Shown here piece by piece: positions 11,406 through 23,028 of a DNA stretch of 64,000 nt. Each line of letters opens with the position of its first letter. The first letter of the stretch is position 1. The notes beneath the pieces are model-generated. The model had not been told where the DNA came from. It searched no databases and saw only the letters and a list, made by a program, of their open reading frames with translations. The stretch is from Ancistrus triradiatus (lineage: Eukaryota; Chordata; Actinopteri; Siluriformes; Loricariidae), in assembly GCA_025084515.1 (NCBI GenBank), contig JAJAGP010001646.1, forward strand, positions 108,121 to 172,120, given 5' to 3'. The translations under genes and the position numbers were made by a program.

Positions 11406-12275
11406 TAGTGCTGGGTGGTATACGGTTTTATTCAGTATACCCTTTTTAATTTCCCATACAGTATGAATTTTTCATATACCAGCAAACTATAGCATAGGCA
11501 AAACCAAGTTATATACTGTTATTTGAGAGGCTAAGTCAGACTAAATAACAGAAAAGGGGGATAAAGAAAGTGAAACTGGAGATGCAAAAGGAGTGCCCAA
11601 GAAAGGAGCTGTATCTGCAAGTTTTTTGGTTTGAAAAAATCTGACCCCGACCAAAAGGCTATATACTGCAAAGTTTGTCAAGCCGCTGTTGGTAACACTA
11701 GCAACCTAGTCCATCACCTCAACAGAAATCTTGTGTTGGAATATAGAGTGTGTATGAAATTACAGTTGTCGGATTCAATGCTGTTAACCAGTAGCGCCAG
11801 TGAAACAGTGAAGCCAAAGGCTCGGATATTGATTTGAGGCATTTTCTCGAGGCACTGCATATGACAGCAAAAGCACATGGTGCAGCCACCTTATGAATGC
11901 AGTAACCATCCAGTCATGAGAGAGGAGTTCACAGCCTTGATTAAAACACTGGATTTGAGTTATGTCTTACTGGGGCGAAAATTCTTCTGCAATTCTTCTG
12001 CAAAAATGGCTTATCTCTTTTTTCTAAGTTCTGTTTCAGTACGTTGCAGTTTGCACAATAAAAACTATTTACATCCTGCATCTGTTTCATGCTTACTCAT
12101 TTCTTCATATATTGTGTAATGTGGGGAGAAATAAACCTTATAGTAATCAAAGCTTTCATGACCAGTTGAAGGCCAGTCATGCCTCCTCCTCCCAAAATAA
12201 ATTGATATGCCGTGAAACCCCTATAATCTTTAAAAAATCCATGATACCAATATTTGGTCTTACCTCCCAGCATTA
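11406..12275 (+). mobile_element. hAT element, internally deleted, with 8-bp target duplication
   Basis: Terminal repeats are TAGTGCTGGGTGGTATAC and the reverse complement of TAATGCTGGGAGGTAAGAC. Flanking 8-mers are GTTCACAC (11398-11405) and GTTCACCC (12276-12283), a 7 of 8 match, which is the hAT hallmark. At 870 bp it is much shorter than an autonomous hAT (3-5 kb), but it carries pieces of the transposase. Confidence 0.9.
11571..11990 (+). pseudogene. hAT transposase remnant: BED finger and start of catalytic domain
   Basis: FFGLKKSDPDQKAIYCKVC and GNTSNLVHHLNRNLVLEY form a BED-type zinc finger, as in the ZBED1/Ac-like hAT group. The final zinc ligand His (RNHVLEY in relatives) reads Leu here. 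The start, PKKGAVSAS, lies in another frame across a T run. A second remnant near 11935-11980, TLDLSYVLLGRKFF, resembles the LDPRYxxPGRKxF motif at the beginning of the hAT RNase-H-like domain. The bulk of the catalytic domain between and after these is deleted. Confidence 0.8.
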
Positions 12276-12339
12276 GTTCACCCTCAGCTTAAACATAAAA
12301 GGATCCATGTTCTGAATTATATGCAGCTATGAGACAATT

Positions 12340-12640
12340 ACAAACGATTCATCCTGATGTACTTTTCATTGATCCTGGAGATTTCAACCCTGCAAGTCAG
12401 TGCTCCCTAAAATCCGTCAGTATGTGGGCTTTGGAAGCTGCAGTATGAACATGCTTGACCTGGCTTATACCAACATCCACGATAGTTACAAGGTTGAGCC
12501 CTGTCCCTACCTTGGTTACTTTTCACGTCACATTTCTGTTATCCTAATTCCAGCATGCAGACCATGGTTCAGACATGCCAAACTGGTCCTAAAACATCCT
12601 GCCCCCCAAAAAAACAAAAAACAATTCAGCTCTCCACGAC
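12340..12640 (+). pseudogene. LINE endonuclease domain remnant
   Basis: The frame at 12400-12648 contains LPKIRQYVGF, LDLAYTNIHDSYKVEP, YLGYFSRHISVIL and PACRPWFRHAKLVLK, preceded in another frame by GDFN. This is the C-terminal part of an APE-type endonuclease from a LINE. The active-site Ser-Asp-His reads Ser-Arg-His here, so the Asp is lost. Confidence 0.8.
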
Positions 12641-13024
12641 TGTTTTAAGTTAACCTACCAGGACATAATTAGGGAGGTTTCAAAATGTGGTAACACAATT
12701 ACTTCGAAGGAGCACACAGCATCTGAGAATGGCTGTAAATCAGTAAGTGCATAAAGGATGTTAGTGTCTCCAAAAACATCAACTAGTGGTGTGTCTAAGA
12801 CACGTATCATCTACGATGATATTACAATTGTTATTTTGATGATGTTTGAGTTACCATCAAATATGTCACTCTCTTTGCAGAAACCAGTCAAAAACACGCC
12901 TTAAGACTTCATGTAGTCACTGCATCATGAAATCAGGTAGAAAAGTCTCAAGCACATCTGCACTGTGCGTTTGCAGCAAGCTAGTGCCACAACTCAAGCT
13001 AGCGTTCTACCTAAAAGCATTTGA

Positions 13025-13397
13025 TTGAAGCTAAAAGTGAGTGACCAAACTGTGACTGACAACATATTTGGCCAAGTGCTCAGAGGATGTGCAAAAGAAC
13101 TGGCAGAATTTCATGTTCAACATCTCCCTGAGCAGTGCGGCCATCCCAACATGTTTCAAGTACACCACCATCTTTCCAGTGCCAAAGTAGCTGTCAGTAT
13201 ACTCCCTTACTAAGTACCATCCCATAGCACTCACAACATTCATCATGAAGTGCTTTGAAACTTCTCATGCACAAGGCATATCAAAGCCCTTCTGCCCATT
13301 CATGACGCCCTGCAGTTCACATATCCAAAACCGTTCAACAGGACGATCTCCGCCACCCTACGCCTGGATTTTTTACCCCATGGACAAGAATGACATA
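13025..13397 (+). pseudogene. LINE reverse transcriptase remnant, N-terminal part
   Basis: Broken frames include CGHPNMFQVHHHLSSAKVA, a clear match to the segment before the first reverse transcriptase palm motif, then remnants of the MKCFE block near 13244-13260 and of the 'FAYRPNRSTDDAIS' block near 13330 (FTYPKPFNRTISAT). The sequence stops at the TA where the fold-back element inserted and resumes at 14289. Confidence 0.75.
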
Positions 13398-13399
13398 TA

Positions 13400-14286
13400 C
13401 AGGGTGGGCCATTTATATGGATACACCTAAATAAAATGGAATGTTTGGTGATATCAACTTCCAGTTTGTGGGACATTAGTATATGGGGAGGGGGAAAACT
13501 TTTCAAGGTGGCCATTTTGAAGTCGGCATGTAAAGTCGGGGCCATTTTAGGATCCAATGGGAAGAGGGTCATGTAACATCAAAACTTATTGAAGAAATTT
13601 CACATGAAAAACAATGGTGTGCTTGGTTTTAACGGAACTTTTATTCTTCATGAGTTATTTACAAGTTTATGACCACTGTATAAAATGTGTTGTCAAAGTG
13701 CGTTACCCATTGTGTTGGATTGTCTGAATGCAACCCCTCTTCTCCCACTCTTGGACACACTGATAGCCAACCACGGCAGAAGAAATGCTAGCACAGGCTT
13801 CCAGTGTCCGTTGTTTCAGATGCTGCACATCTCGTATCTTCACAGCATAGACAATTGCCTTCAGATGACCCCAAAGATAAAAATCTAAGGGGGTCAGATC
13901 AGGAGAGCATTTCTTCTGCGGTGTTACTATCAGTGTGTCAAGAGTGGGAGAAGAGGGTTGCATTGACAATCCAACACAATGGGCAGCACTTTGAACACAT
14001 TTTATAAGTGGTCATAAACTTGTAAATAACTCATGAAATAATAAACCAAGCACACCATTGTTTTACTTGTGAAATCCTCAATAAGTTTGATGTGTTATAT
14101 GACCCTCTTCCCATTGGAAATAATAAAGTTAGATCCAAAATGGCCGACTTCAAAATGGCCACCATGGTCAACACCCATCTTGAAAAGTTTCCCCCCTACC
14201 ATATACTAATGTGCCACAAACAGGAAGTTTATATCACCAACCATTCCCATTTTATTTTGGTGTATTCATATACATGGCCCACCCTG
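13400..14286 (-). mobile_element. Fold-back mariner-like element nested in the LINE
   Basis: Ends are CAGGGTGGGCCATTTATATG and the reverse complement of CAGGGTGGGCCATGTATATG, with TA at 13398-13399 and 14287-14288. The inverted arms are long, about 370 bp (13400-13780 against 13910-14286), leaving a short central loop. The arms include coding sequence of the transposase's C-terminal end, so each arm can be read as part of the gene. It appears to be a deleted copy of a larger mariner-related element. Confidence 0.92.
13703..13969 (-). pseudogene. Mariner-related transposase C-terminal remnant
   Basis: The minus-strand frame reads SPDLTPLDFYLWGHLKAIVY, then AVKIRDVQHLKQRTLEACAS and VQEWEKR. 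This is the C-terminal third of an IS630/Tc1/mariner transposase whose last catalytic residue is Asp (PLD), as in mariner rather than Tc1. Because the surrounding sequence is palindromic, the last part of the frame is duplicated inverted on the other arm (plus strand 13908-14005). All N-terminal domains are missing. Confidence 0.85.
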
Positions 14287-14288
14287 TA

Positions 14289-15050
14289 CATCAAACTTCA
14301 ATTTAGGTACACAATCTTCCCTCAGCAACTGATAGAAAAACTGGCGAGCCTAAATGCCCTGACAGAGATATCAGCCAGTCAAGATCGGTTACATCAACGC
14401 CAGCACCACCGGGGTTCTGCTCCTAGTCTACTGCTGTCCACATCCTCCAGTTTGCTAATGACACAAGCATAGAGGAACTCATAAGCAAAAATTGGGATTC
14501 AGCATACAGAGAGGAGGTAGAACAGCTTTCAGACAATAACAACCTATGACCAAAACAAAAGAGATGACTGACAGTCAATGGTGAGCACTCCCTGTCGAAC
14601 ATCAGCGGCTCCACTATGGAGATCAGCGAGAACGCCAAGTTGTGTACCTAGCAGAGGACCTCACCTGGACCCTCAACAACAGCTCCATGGCCATAACAGC
14701 CCATCAGCATCTGCATTTCCTTTGGAGGTAGAGAAAAGCAAGAAGTCCACCCTCTCCTCCACAACAGTTCTACAGAAAGACGGAGCTGCTGCATTGCTGC
14801 CTCGTTTGGGAATGGCATCACCTCAGACAGCAAGTGAGACCATTGTTGGTGTCTCTCACCCTCACCCCATTATGGATATTTACCACTAGCACTACATCCA
14901 TAAAGCTACCAGAATTGTGAATGACCCATCACACTCCTCACAAACTTTTCTCCCTCCTGTCCCCAGAGCATCTGTGCTGGCATTGGCAGACTCTGTAACA
15001 GTTTCTTTCCTCAAGCCATCAGACTCCTCGACAGACTGAACTGCCCCCCT
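14289..15050 (+). pseudogene. LINE reverse transcriptase remnant, catalytic and C-terminal parts
   Basis: After the fold-back insertion the LINE continues with LQFANDTSIEELIS near 14445-14485, the palm motif normally written FADDT. The first catalytic Asp reads Asn. Many stops and frameshifts follow. The C-terminal end near 15000-15040 retains NSFFPQAIRLLDRLN, a hallmark of fish L2-like LINE proteins. It is not functional. Confidence 0.8.
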
Positions 15051-15065
15051 TCACCCCACCACCAA

Positions 15066-15091
15066 ACACACACACACACACACACACACAC
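15066..15091. repeat. (CA)13 microsatellite in the LINE 3' region
   Basis: Uninterrupted CA repeat. Confidence 0.95.
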
Positions 15092-15511
15092 GATTTCACT
15101 CACAATAAAACACTTATATACATATGGCTTATATACTTCTGCATATATTAAAAATTCATGTTTACTTATACTGCTGCTAACAACTCTTCCTTTGTATATA
15201 CTGCTGCAGTTTTATGTAGGACTACATACATAGTCCTACATAAAACTACATATAATATGTTCTCTATTCTGTTATTTTTGTGTGTTGTGGTATATCATTT
15301 TTGCACAGTCATATAGCCACTTCACTGCTGTATGTTAGCCCCACCCCTCCCATTCCACAGATTCAGTGTTGTAGTATATAAGCCACTGCAGTGCCTTTTG
15401 CATTTGCACTTCGTGTTGTGACCTGTGTTATTTTGTGTTGCACTGTGGTCCTAAAGAAATTTCATTTAACTCTGTTGTGTACTTTTATATGGTTAGAATG
15501 CCAATAAAGTC

Positions 15512-16509
15512 TTCTTTAATATTTAACCTCTTTTTATATTCAGTAAAATCTGAAATAAAAAATGAGTATCATAAGCAATCAATTTCAGAGAAGGTCAAAG
15601 CAAAACACCCTGAATTAATAAAAGTAGCCCTATATTAACAACTCATGTGTGCTAGTGGTGTTTGGTAATAATTGGAATATTCTAACAAATCAATGGTTCC
15701 TTAATTCTCATCATGCTCTTGAGTACATTAAACCTGATTATGTTCACCCCTTTTCTTCTCAGTGCCACAGTTTTGTCCCCTACATACAGGCATTTAATCT
15801 ATATGGTGGACTTATGAGTGAAGACCTTCAAAAGCAATTTCAGCCTCTATTAACATAGCATGCTATGTGCCATTTGGCTGTAATTATTTATTGGATGGAG
15901 GAATGTAGAACTGCACACATCCAGCTTTGACCCTTCTTCCTAACTATGATGAAACACAGCTGTCAGATAATGCAAAGGTTAGGCCACATGTTCATGGAAT
16001 CTATGTTAAAATGGTAACCTCACAAGAAAGAGAATGAGATTCTGCTTAGTGAAACACGGCATGCTGACATAAGCGGAGCATCGACAACAAAAGCTTGTTA
16101 GTAGCTGTGGAATCTGTAACAATCAATCTTTGTTTTTGGTGATATAAGCATTTTTTTCTCGATTCAGGTCAGAAGCAACAGAGGTCTGATTAATGTGGAA
16201 CGTATGCTACCTGACCCACTTCAGAGACAAACACAACTCCATGCAGGTAGATCAGACAACTGTGGCACAATGCTATACACGCAAGGTGAAATTATCACTG
16301 AATATTTTACCCTTTTGTTCTGGTTCTACTGGCGGAGCATAATTTCTAAAACTCTTTTACAGCTCCATTTATTGTAATATGTAACTAAACAGCATATCTT
16401 CATTTTAGTTATTAGCAAAAATAATATTTTCACATTCAAATTTTAAATATTTACATTTATTTAGGGTTGGATGGAATATATCAGTAACAGAAATGTTATT
16501 TTTCACATT
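15512..16509. other. Unassigned AT-rich intergenic sequence
   Basis: No element ends or coding motifs seen. Short frames at 15649-15858 and 16195-16377 have no recognisable content. Confidence 0.5.
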
Positions 16510-16511
16510 TA

Positions 16512-18180
16512 CAGTGGGGCAAAAAAGTATTTAGTCAGCCACTGATTGTGTAAGTTCTCCTGCTTAGAAAGATGAGAGAGGTCTGTAATTTTCATCATAG
16601 GTACACTTCAACTATGAGAGACAAAATGAGAAAAAAATCCAGGAAATCACATTGTAGGATTTTTAAAGAATTTAATTGTAAATCATGGTGGAAAATAAGT
16701 ATTTGGTCACCCACAAACAAACAAGATTTATGGCTCTCACAGACCTGTAACTTCTTCTTTAAGAAGCTCTTCTGTCCTTCACTCATTACCTGTATTAATG
16801 GAACCTGTTTGACCTCGTTATCTGTATAAAAGACACCTGTCCACAACCTCAAACAGTCAGACTGCAAACTCAACCACGGCCAATTCCAAAGAGCTGTTGA
16901 AGGATACCAGGAAGAAAATTGTAGACCTGCACCAGGCTCGGAAAGAGTGAATCTACAATAGGCAAGCAGGTTGGTGTGAAAGAAATCAACTGTCAGGAGC
17001 AATTGTAAGAAAATGGAAGACATACAAGACCATTGCATAATCTCCCTCAATCTTGGGTCCCCATGCAAGCATCTCATCCCGTTGGGGGTCAAAATCATCA
17101 TGGGAACGGTGAAGCAAAAATCCCAAAACTACAACGCGAAGGGACCTAATGAAGGACCTGCAGAGAGCCTGGGACCAAAGTAACAAAGCTTACCATCACT
17201 AACAACACTATACACTACAACCGATAGGACTCAGATCCTGCAGTGCCAGGCGTGCCCCCCTGCTTAAGCCAGTACATGTCCAGACCCGTCTGAAGTTTGC
17301 CAGAGCAGCATATGGATGATCCAAAAGAGGATTTGGGAGAATATCACATGTGGTCAGATGAAACCAAAATAGAACTTTTTGGTAAAAAACTTCAACTGGA
17401 GGAAGAAGAATGCGGAGTTGCAAATCCCAAGAACAACCATACCTACTGTGAAGCATGTGGGTTGGAAACATCATGCTTTGGGGGCCTGTTTTTCTGCAAA
17501 GGGGACAGGGTGACTGATCCGTGTTTTAAGGGGAAGAATTGAACGGGGCCATGTATCGGTGAAGATTTTAAAGCAGCCAAACCTCCTTCCATCACTGACA
17601 AGCATTTGAAGATGGAACATGGCTGGGTCTTCCCAGCATGACAATGATCCCAAACACAATCCGCTCGCGGGCAACCGAAGGAGTGGTCTCCGGAAAAAAG
17701 CATTCAAGGTCCCTGGAGTGGCCCCTAGCCTATCCAGTCTACAGACCTCAACCTCAGAGAAAATGTGTGGATGGAGTTGAAAGTCCGTGTTGCCCCCAAA
17801 AACATCACTGCTCTAGAGGAGATCTGCATGGAGGAATGGGCCAAAATAACCAGCTACAGTGTGTGTAAACCTGGTTTGAAGACTTACAGGAAAATGTTTG
17901 ATCTCTGCTGTCATTGCCAAACAAAGGTTATGTTACAAAGTAGTGAGTTGAAACCAAATTTATTGACCAAATATTTATTTTCCACCATAATTTACATTTA
18001 ACATTCTTTAAAATAAATTCCTACAATGTGATTTCCCTGGATTTTTTTTTTTCATTTTTGTCTCTCATAGTTGAAGTGTTACCTATGATGAAAATTACAG
18101 AAATCTCTCATCTTCTAAGTAGGGAGACTTGCTTGCACAATCAGTGGCTGGACTAACGAAATACTTTTTGTGTCCCACTG
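16512..18180 (+). mobile_element. Tc1-like transposon D ('CAGTGGGGCAAAA' family), full length, inactive
   Basis: The left end is TA then CAGTGGGGCAAAAAAGTATT. The right end is CCCACTG at 18174-18180, followed by GTA instead of TA (a mutated target copy). Inverted repeats of about 220 bp include TTCAACTATGAGAGACAAAA and AAAATAAGTATTTGGTCA. Length is 1669 bp. This family has four copies here: 16512, 31384 (3' truncated), 43832 and 55537 (both internally deleted). Confidence 0.92.
16878..17940 (+). pseudogene. Tc1-like transposase remnant (element D)
   Basis: The gene starts at the equivalent of MAKTKEL, where the start codon reads ACG. It runs through the helix-turn-helix (TRKKIVDLHQAR) with many frameshifts. 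The frame at 17297-17542 contains DDPKEDLGEYHMWSDETK and IELFGKK, the first catalytic Asp. Further on, near 17638-17655, a different frame has HDNDPKHN (second Asp), and near 17725-17790 come remnants of the block that holds the last Glu. The C-terminal end EEWAKIT is at about 17832. No single frame is long enough to make an active protein. Confidence 0.85.
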
Positions 18181-18860
18181 GTAATTTTGAGCAATAAATC
18201 ATGTTTGGTACTTTTAGGTCAATAGACTTGAAATATCTGTACTATGTTTTATTCAAATTTATATTTTTTAAGTTCATTGGAGTCCAAGAACCAAGCACAT
18301 GAAGTATGTTATAACATGGAGGTAAAAATAGATCATATTGCTGACTTGCAGGAATGGAAGGTAGATGGGTTGAAATAGGAAAAAAAGCCTTATTTTAACC
18401 CAGTACTCCACGCAGAATATGAGATGCATACCAGAGCTAAGCAGTGAGACATCTGATTAAGTAAATGAACAGAGCTGAATTGATCTGGGATGATGCGATA
18501 TCAGAAAGTAAACAGGTCTTCTCATTGACTGATAAGCAGTGATATAGTATCAATTACTTGTCTGTGTGCTATTTCATTTGCTTCCAAGTACCACACTGTT
18601 TTATTTCCAAGCACTAAGGCCTAATAAGCAGTTTCTTGTGCTGGTAGCCATTAAAGACTGCAGAAAATGCACATTTTGCATTTTGTCCCATCAGCAGAAT
18701 GGATAGCCATTAGTAATTGGCTCTCAGACCTTACAAGGAAGGACCTTGCAAAACCAAAATAAGGCAATTGGCCAGTACAGTCAGGATTTTTGAGCTGTGC
18801 TGCATGTATAAGTAATGTATAAGGACCTGAGATCTTTTGATAAAGTTCAGAATATATTAG
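18181..18860. other. Unassigned intergenic sequence
   Basis: No recognisable element or gene. Confidence 0.5.
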
Positions 18861-18862
18861 TA

Positions 18863-19545
18863 CACTCACTGAAAAAAATGCACCAAGAAGGAGTGCATTT
18901 TACATGTATGAATTTAATAATGATATATGTAAGTGATTACAACATTAGCACGAAACGACAAGTTAATTGGGGAAAACTGTACAATTGAAAGGAGGCTCTA
19001 GTCCCCTATTGGGCCACCCCTAGTGAGAATACATGATGAGATACAGTTGGGCATGAGATTTTGTATGGTATCCTGCAGCACATTTGATCACAGATATTGC
19101 AGCTGGGCCTGTAGATCCTGCACACTCGTAGGTTGCCATCTCAGCTCGTCCCATAAATACTCAATTGACGATAAATCTGGTGACCACGGGCAGGACAAGA
19201 GTTGCATTCTTGGTGCAGACATTCTCCTGCGAAAACAACCCTTGCTGTGGTATGGGCTTACATAATCCTATCCTGCCGAAACATGCCAGTTGGAAGCCCT
19301 GCCATGAGAGGCAACATGTGGCCACAGGATGTCCTGCACATATCGCTGACCTGAACGTGTTCCTCGTATCAGTACTAGGGGTGAACAACTGTCATATGCG
19401 ATGGCTCCCCAGATCATCACACCAGCAGTACATCAGATGTTCTTGCACGGTGGGAGAATGGAGGAACATTACAACACAGATCGTGGAGATGCCTTGTTTC
19501 TCAACCACAGTCATAAGGACTGACTGCACATTGCTGTAAGGTGCT
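18863..19545 (-). mobile_element. Tc1-like element (DESRF-type), 3' half only
   Basis: The left end is TA then CACTCACTGAAAAAAATGCA, a terminal repeat that also recurs, inverted, at 22035-22130. The body, read on the minus strand, is the C-terminal half of a Tc1-like transposase. It includes the WPHVASHG-like segment near 19300 and WSPDLSSIEYLWDEL at about 19150-19195, in which the catalytic Glu is kept. The right end is lost near 19545, so it is a truncated copy. Confidence 0.8.
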
Positions 19546-21394
19546 AAAATAAAGCTCAGTGCAGACAATTACTATGACTGTCTGCACTATAACCCAGATT
19601 TCACTGCAAACTTTCCTTTGATGTTGCTCTGTAGTGCGTCAATCTCAATGTACTGATGTGAAATGTAACTCTACTCACCACCACCCCAGGAAAAAAAAGA
19701 CAGTCAAAATGATGATTAAGAGTATCTGCTAAACCTGGATTTCACTTGTTTTCATCTGCGTCTTATTTTAAACACTGCACCACATATGGCTTCCTCGCAT
19801 CCAATTCAGCACAGAGTTCCAGAAGAATGGCTCTTGAAAGTTTAAATCGCCTCATTACCCAGTCATCATCATTAGTAAGGAAAACTTGTGGTCTCTAAAA
19901 ATACATTTTCACAATTATCCTTGGTGTTGGTATGGCCATTACATACACACCATATATTTAATATAGTCTAAATACAGTTGTGTATGCAGTTTTTATGGAG
20001 GTTCTACAAATCCATAGTGTGCTGCCAGTTCCAGTTGTCTCTAAAATGATGCATGTGGCTGTACGCATGGGTCATGTAGATATTCCATAAATACACCCCT
20101 AGCTTTCCCACCAAGTATTTCTGCATAGAAGGTGTACGCCCATTCCAAACCAATTTTTATGTGTATCCACTGTTTATGAGTGAAGTCCATTGTCCACAAC
20201 AAATAGGTGGCATGTGTGAAATTCTACATGAAAGTCTAGACCCCAGTTTCCCAGCAGATCACTGGCCAGAGTACTCCCTCAGCCAGCTTGCCCTTTCCCC
20301 CACAGTGAATCCTAGTGCCATCACTTACAACAGGTAAATGACAGGTACATACCCAACTGTCAAGTGAATTTATTAAAATAGAGCCTTTCCATGGGCAGGC
20401 TAGGAGGAATGAAGAATATAACAAACTATATAATTTAACAGAATAGTTATTTAACATAAAAAATAACAATAATATTATAACACAGAGAATGAACGGGTTT
20501 CTTAGGATTATTCAGTCCAGTAAACAGAGTCACTGTTGTTTCTTGCATCAAATCTAACTGTCCTCATGATATAACAGACCAGTTGTGACAGTGGTCAGGG
20601 GTTAGCATTCTGACCAGGAGCTATGAAGTCCCTTATGCAGCAAGGTGCGATGCAAGTCTGTTGTCATGCATTTATTCCATACTTAAAAATATTTTGTGAC
20701 TTGAACCACAATAACTTCCATGACCAAGGCATCAACGCGCCTTAGGAACCCAGAAAACCATCTCCACCTTTACCCTTGAACCACTTTTAGTAGGTACTCA
20801 TGACCACTGGCTAGGAAAACCATAGCTCTTGTTGTGTCAGAGATGCTCTAATCCAAACACCTGCCTATTATGAATAATCACATTTCACTCTTTCCACCAG
20901 ACTCACTTCCACTATAAGACTCACTTTACTGGTGCATGTCCAGTAAATTAAAGCACTAAACATAATGGTAAATTATTCTGGATTGCTCAGCAGAACTAAA
21001 AGACATGCCATGCAAATTCATTACAGGTACTGTATTTCCCATAATGCCTCAGCATCTTTCCAAAAGCTTGAACGGATGATGCTTTCAGTCAAAGCCAGTT
21101 TCACTTTTTCGCATGAAGTAATGTATGTCTGCAAATATTTCAAAGAAAGTCAGCCACTCTGCAAACAAGGTAATGACAGCTCATAGCAAACTAGCACATG
21201 CATCAGTTAAGTTCATTAATGCATTTAATAAAAAAAAATCTTTAGTGTTAATCTATTTTTACTAATCTTTTCTTATTGTTTTGAGTGATCAGACAAGAAC
21301 AAAGACAGTGTTCCAGCAGGAGACGTATACAAACAACACAATAAGTACTGTGAGGGTGTAAAAGGTCTTCCCCTCTGCCCTATAAAACTAGCTC
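19546..21394. other. Unassigned intergenic sequence
   Basis: Nothing recognised. A fragment near 20455-20535 (GGATTATTCAGTCCAGTAAA) weakly resembles the tail of the dispersed repeat described at 5084, but is too short to call. Confidence 0.45.
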
Positions 21395-22132
21395 TCTAGC
21401 TATTTTGGGTAATATACCTCTTGGGGAGAGATCGCTGATGGCTAGACATGCCTCTATGATGCACTCAAAGACATTTTGCCCACTTGACAGACTTTGAGAG
21501 GCACATCATTGGACTGATAGAAGCAGGATGGTCGTTCAGTGAATTGCCTGCCATCTAGGCCGTTCTGACTTAGCTGTTAGAAGGTGTTGAGAGCAGTGGT
21601 TCAGGAGTGGGCTCAGTACGGCCCAGACAGATCACCAGTAGAGAGAATCATTTCCTTTAGTAATTTGGAGGTGCTTAGCAGAATGTAATTTGTTCTAACC
21701 GTGCCCATTACATGTCCTACCATTGATAGCCAACTGCCATCACCTTCGTTTGCAGTGGTGTCGTGAACGATAAGCCTGGATTGCTATGGACTGTATCATT
21801 TTTAGCAACAAATCCAAGTTTTCTTTGGGATCCTACAATGGTCGGGTTCAAGTATGGGTTCATTGCTGTGGAGCGACACAGTGCCCCAAATGCTCGTGTG
21901 ATGACCTGAGGATCTACTGGCTTAGCTGTAACATCTATGGGTAAACATGCCACAAGATACCATACGGAACCCGTTTGCCTCAAATGCCCAACCGTATCTC
22001 ATCGTGTGTCCAGGCGATAGGCTAACAGAGTACTAGAGCCTCCTTTCACTTCTACAGTTTTCTCCTTTTCCATATAAAGTTTCATTTGATTCCAACAACT
22101 TCTTCTTGGTGAGTTGTTTTTAGTGTTAAAGT
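21395..22132 (+). mobile_element. Tc1-like element (DESRF-type), internally deleted
   Basis: The plus strand reads the start of the transposase at 21448 (MPLX HTQ-like, TDFERHIIGLIEAGW). It continues past a first-Asp region near 21800 with GCTATGGACTGTATCATTTT, then jumps to a right terminal repeat: CTAGAGCCTCCTTTCA at 22035 is the complement of the inner terminal repeat at about 18975-18995. The left terminal repeat was not recognised. The gene has several stops and a large deletion of the C-terminal half. Confidence 0.7.
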
Positions 22133-23026
22133 ATAGTACAGTACACTACCATAGCCATGACTGGATGTTAATGTACAGATTTGTACAGTTTAATTGATGC
22201 AGGGAGGAAGGCCCTGCAGAACTTTATGCTCTGCACCATTCTACAGACAGATAAAGAGATGGAAGATGGAGTTCTTTCCTTGTGGTTTTTGCACTCCAGT
22301 CAATATTATTTGATCACTAATAAACACTAGACTAAAGCCCACCATTGATTTAATCTGTTAAATATCCATAAAGGTATAATTCTGTGCCTGAAGTAGATTA
22401 TCACTTCTTGCAATTAGTGCCACTTCAAGGCCTCTGCATTCAAAGGAATTACAAACATGAATAATGGCTTTAAATAGCAGCGCTTTACTGTTTAGCAGCT
22501 GCCCTCCATAAATACCAGTGTACTTTTTGCTCAGAAGTTCCTAAATGATTTACTAAGTGAGGCCCAGACTGATAATGTAAGCCACCATAAAAAACACAGA
22601 AAAATACTAGCTTCCAATGATGATTCATTAGTTTAAAAAAGAACAAGATAATGACACCCCCACCACATGAAATTAATTAGTCAGACAGTACTTTTTGCTT
22701 AGCACTCATGAGAAAGTCTCATTTCAGTCTTGCCATTATGTGAACATGTTGCTATACAGAAAACTGAACCCTTAGGACTTTACCAATATTATGTATTATA
22801 AAATAGTATAGCAGAATGGTGGTGCAGTTGCTATTGGTTAGCTGCAGAGATCCCCAGTTTGATTGGCTTGAAGTTCATCTGTGTGGAGTTTGCTTGGTCT
22901 GCTGCATTTCCTCCAGGTAAAGACATCTTAATCGGTGTCTCAAAAGTATCCCGTGTGTGTGCACGCATGTGAGTGAACCCTGAAACTGAATTAAAGGTAT
23001 GAAAGTGAATGTATGAACGCATGAAA
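22133..23026. other. Unassigned intergenic sequence
   Basis: No recognisable element or gene. Confidence 0.5.
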
Positions 23027-23028
23027 TA

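Larger units (their letters stand above)
12330..15511 (+). mobile_element. L2-clade-like LINE, 5'-truncated, split by a fold-back element
   Basis: A non-LTR retrotransposon runs from the late endonuclease domain (about 12330) through reverse transcriptase remnants to a 3' end near AATGCCAATAAAGTC at 15498-15512. The 3' part holds a (CA)n tract (15066-15091) and a terminal block with GCACTGTGGTCCTAAAGAAA, typical of fish L2-like LINE tails. Element 13400-14286 interrupts it. Protein matches are by motif recognition; the clade name is a best guess. Confidence 0.85.

Noticed and set aside
16595..17101. 168-codon minus-strand frame overlapping Tc1 D (and similar minus frames at 17443 and 55637)
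   Set aside because: They are antisense shadows of Tc1 terminal repeat and transposase sequence. The sense strand carries the motifs.
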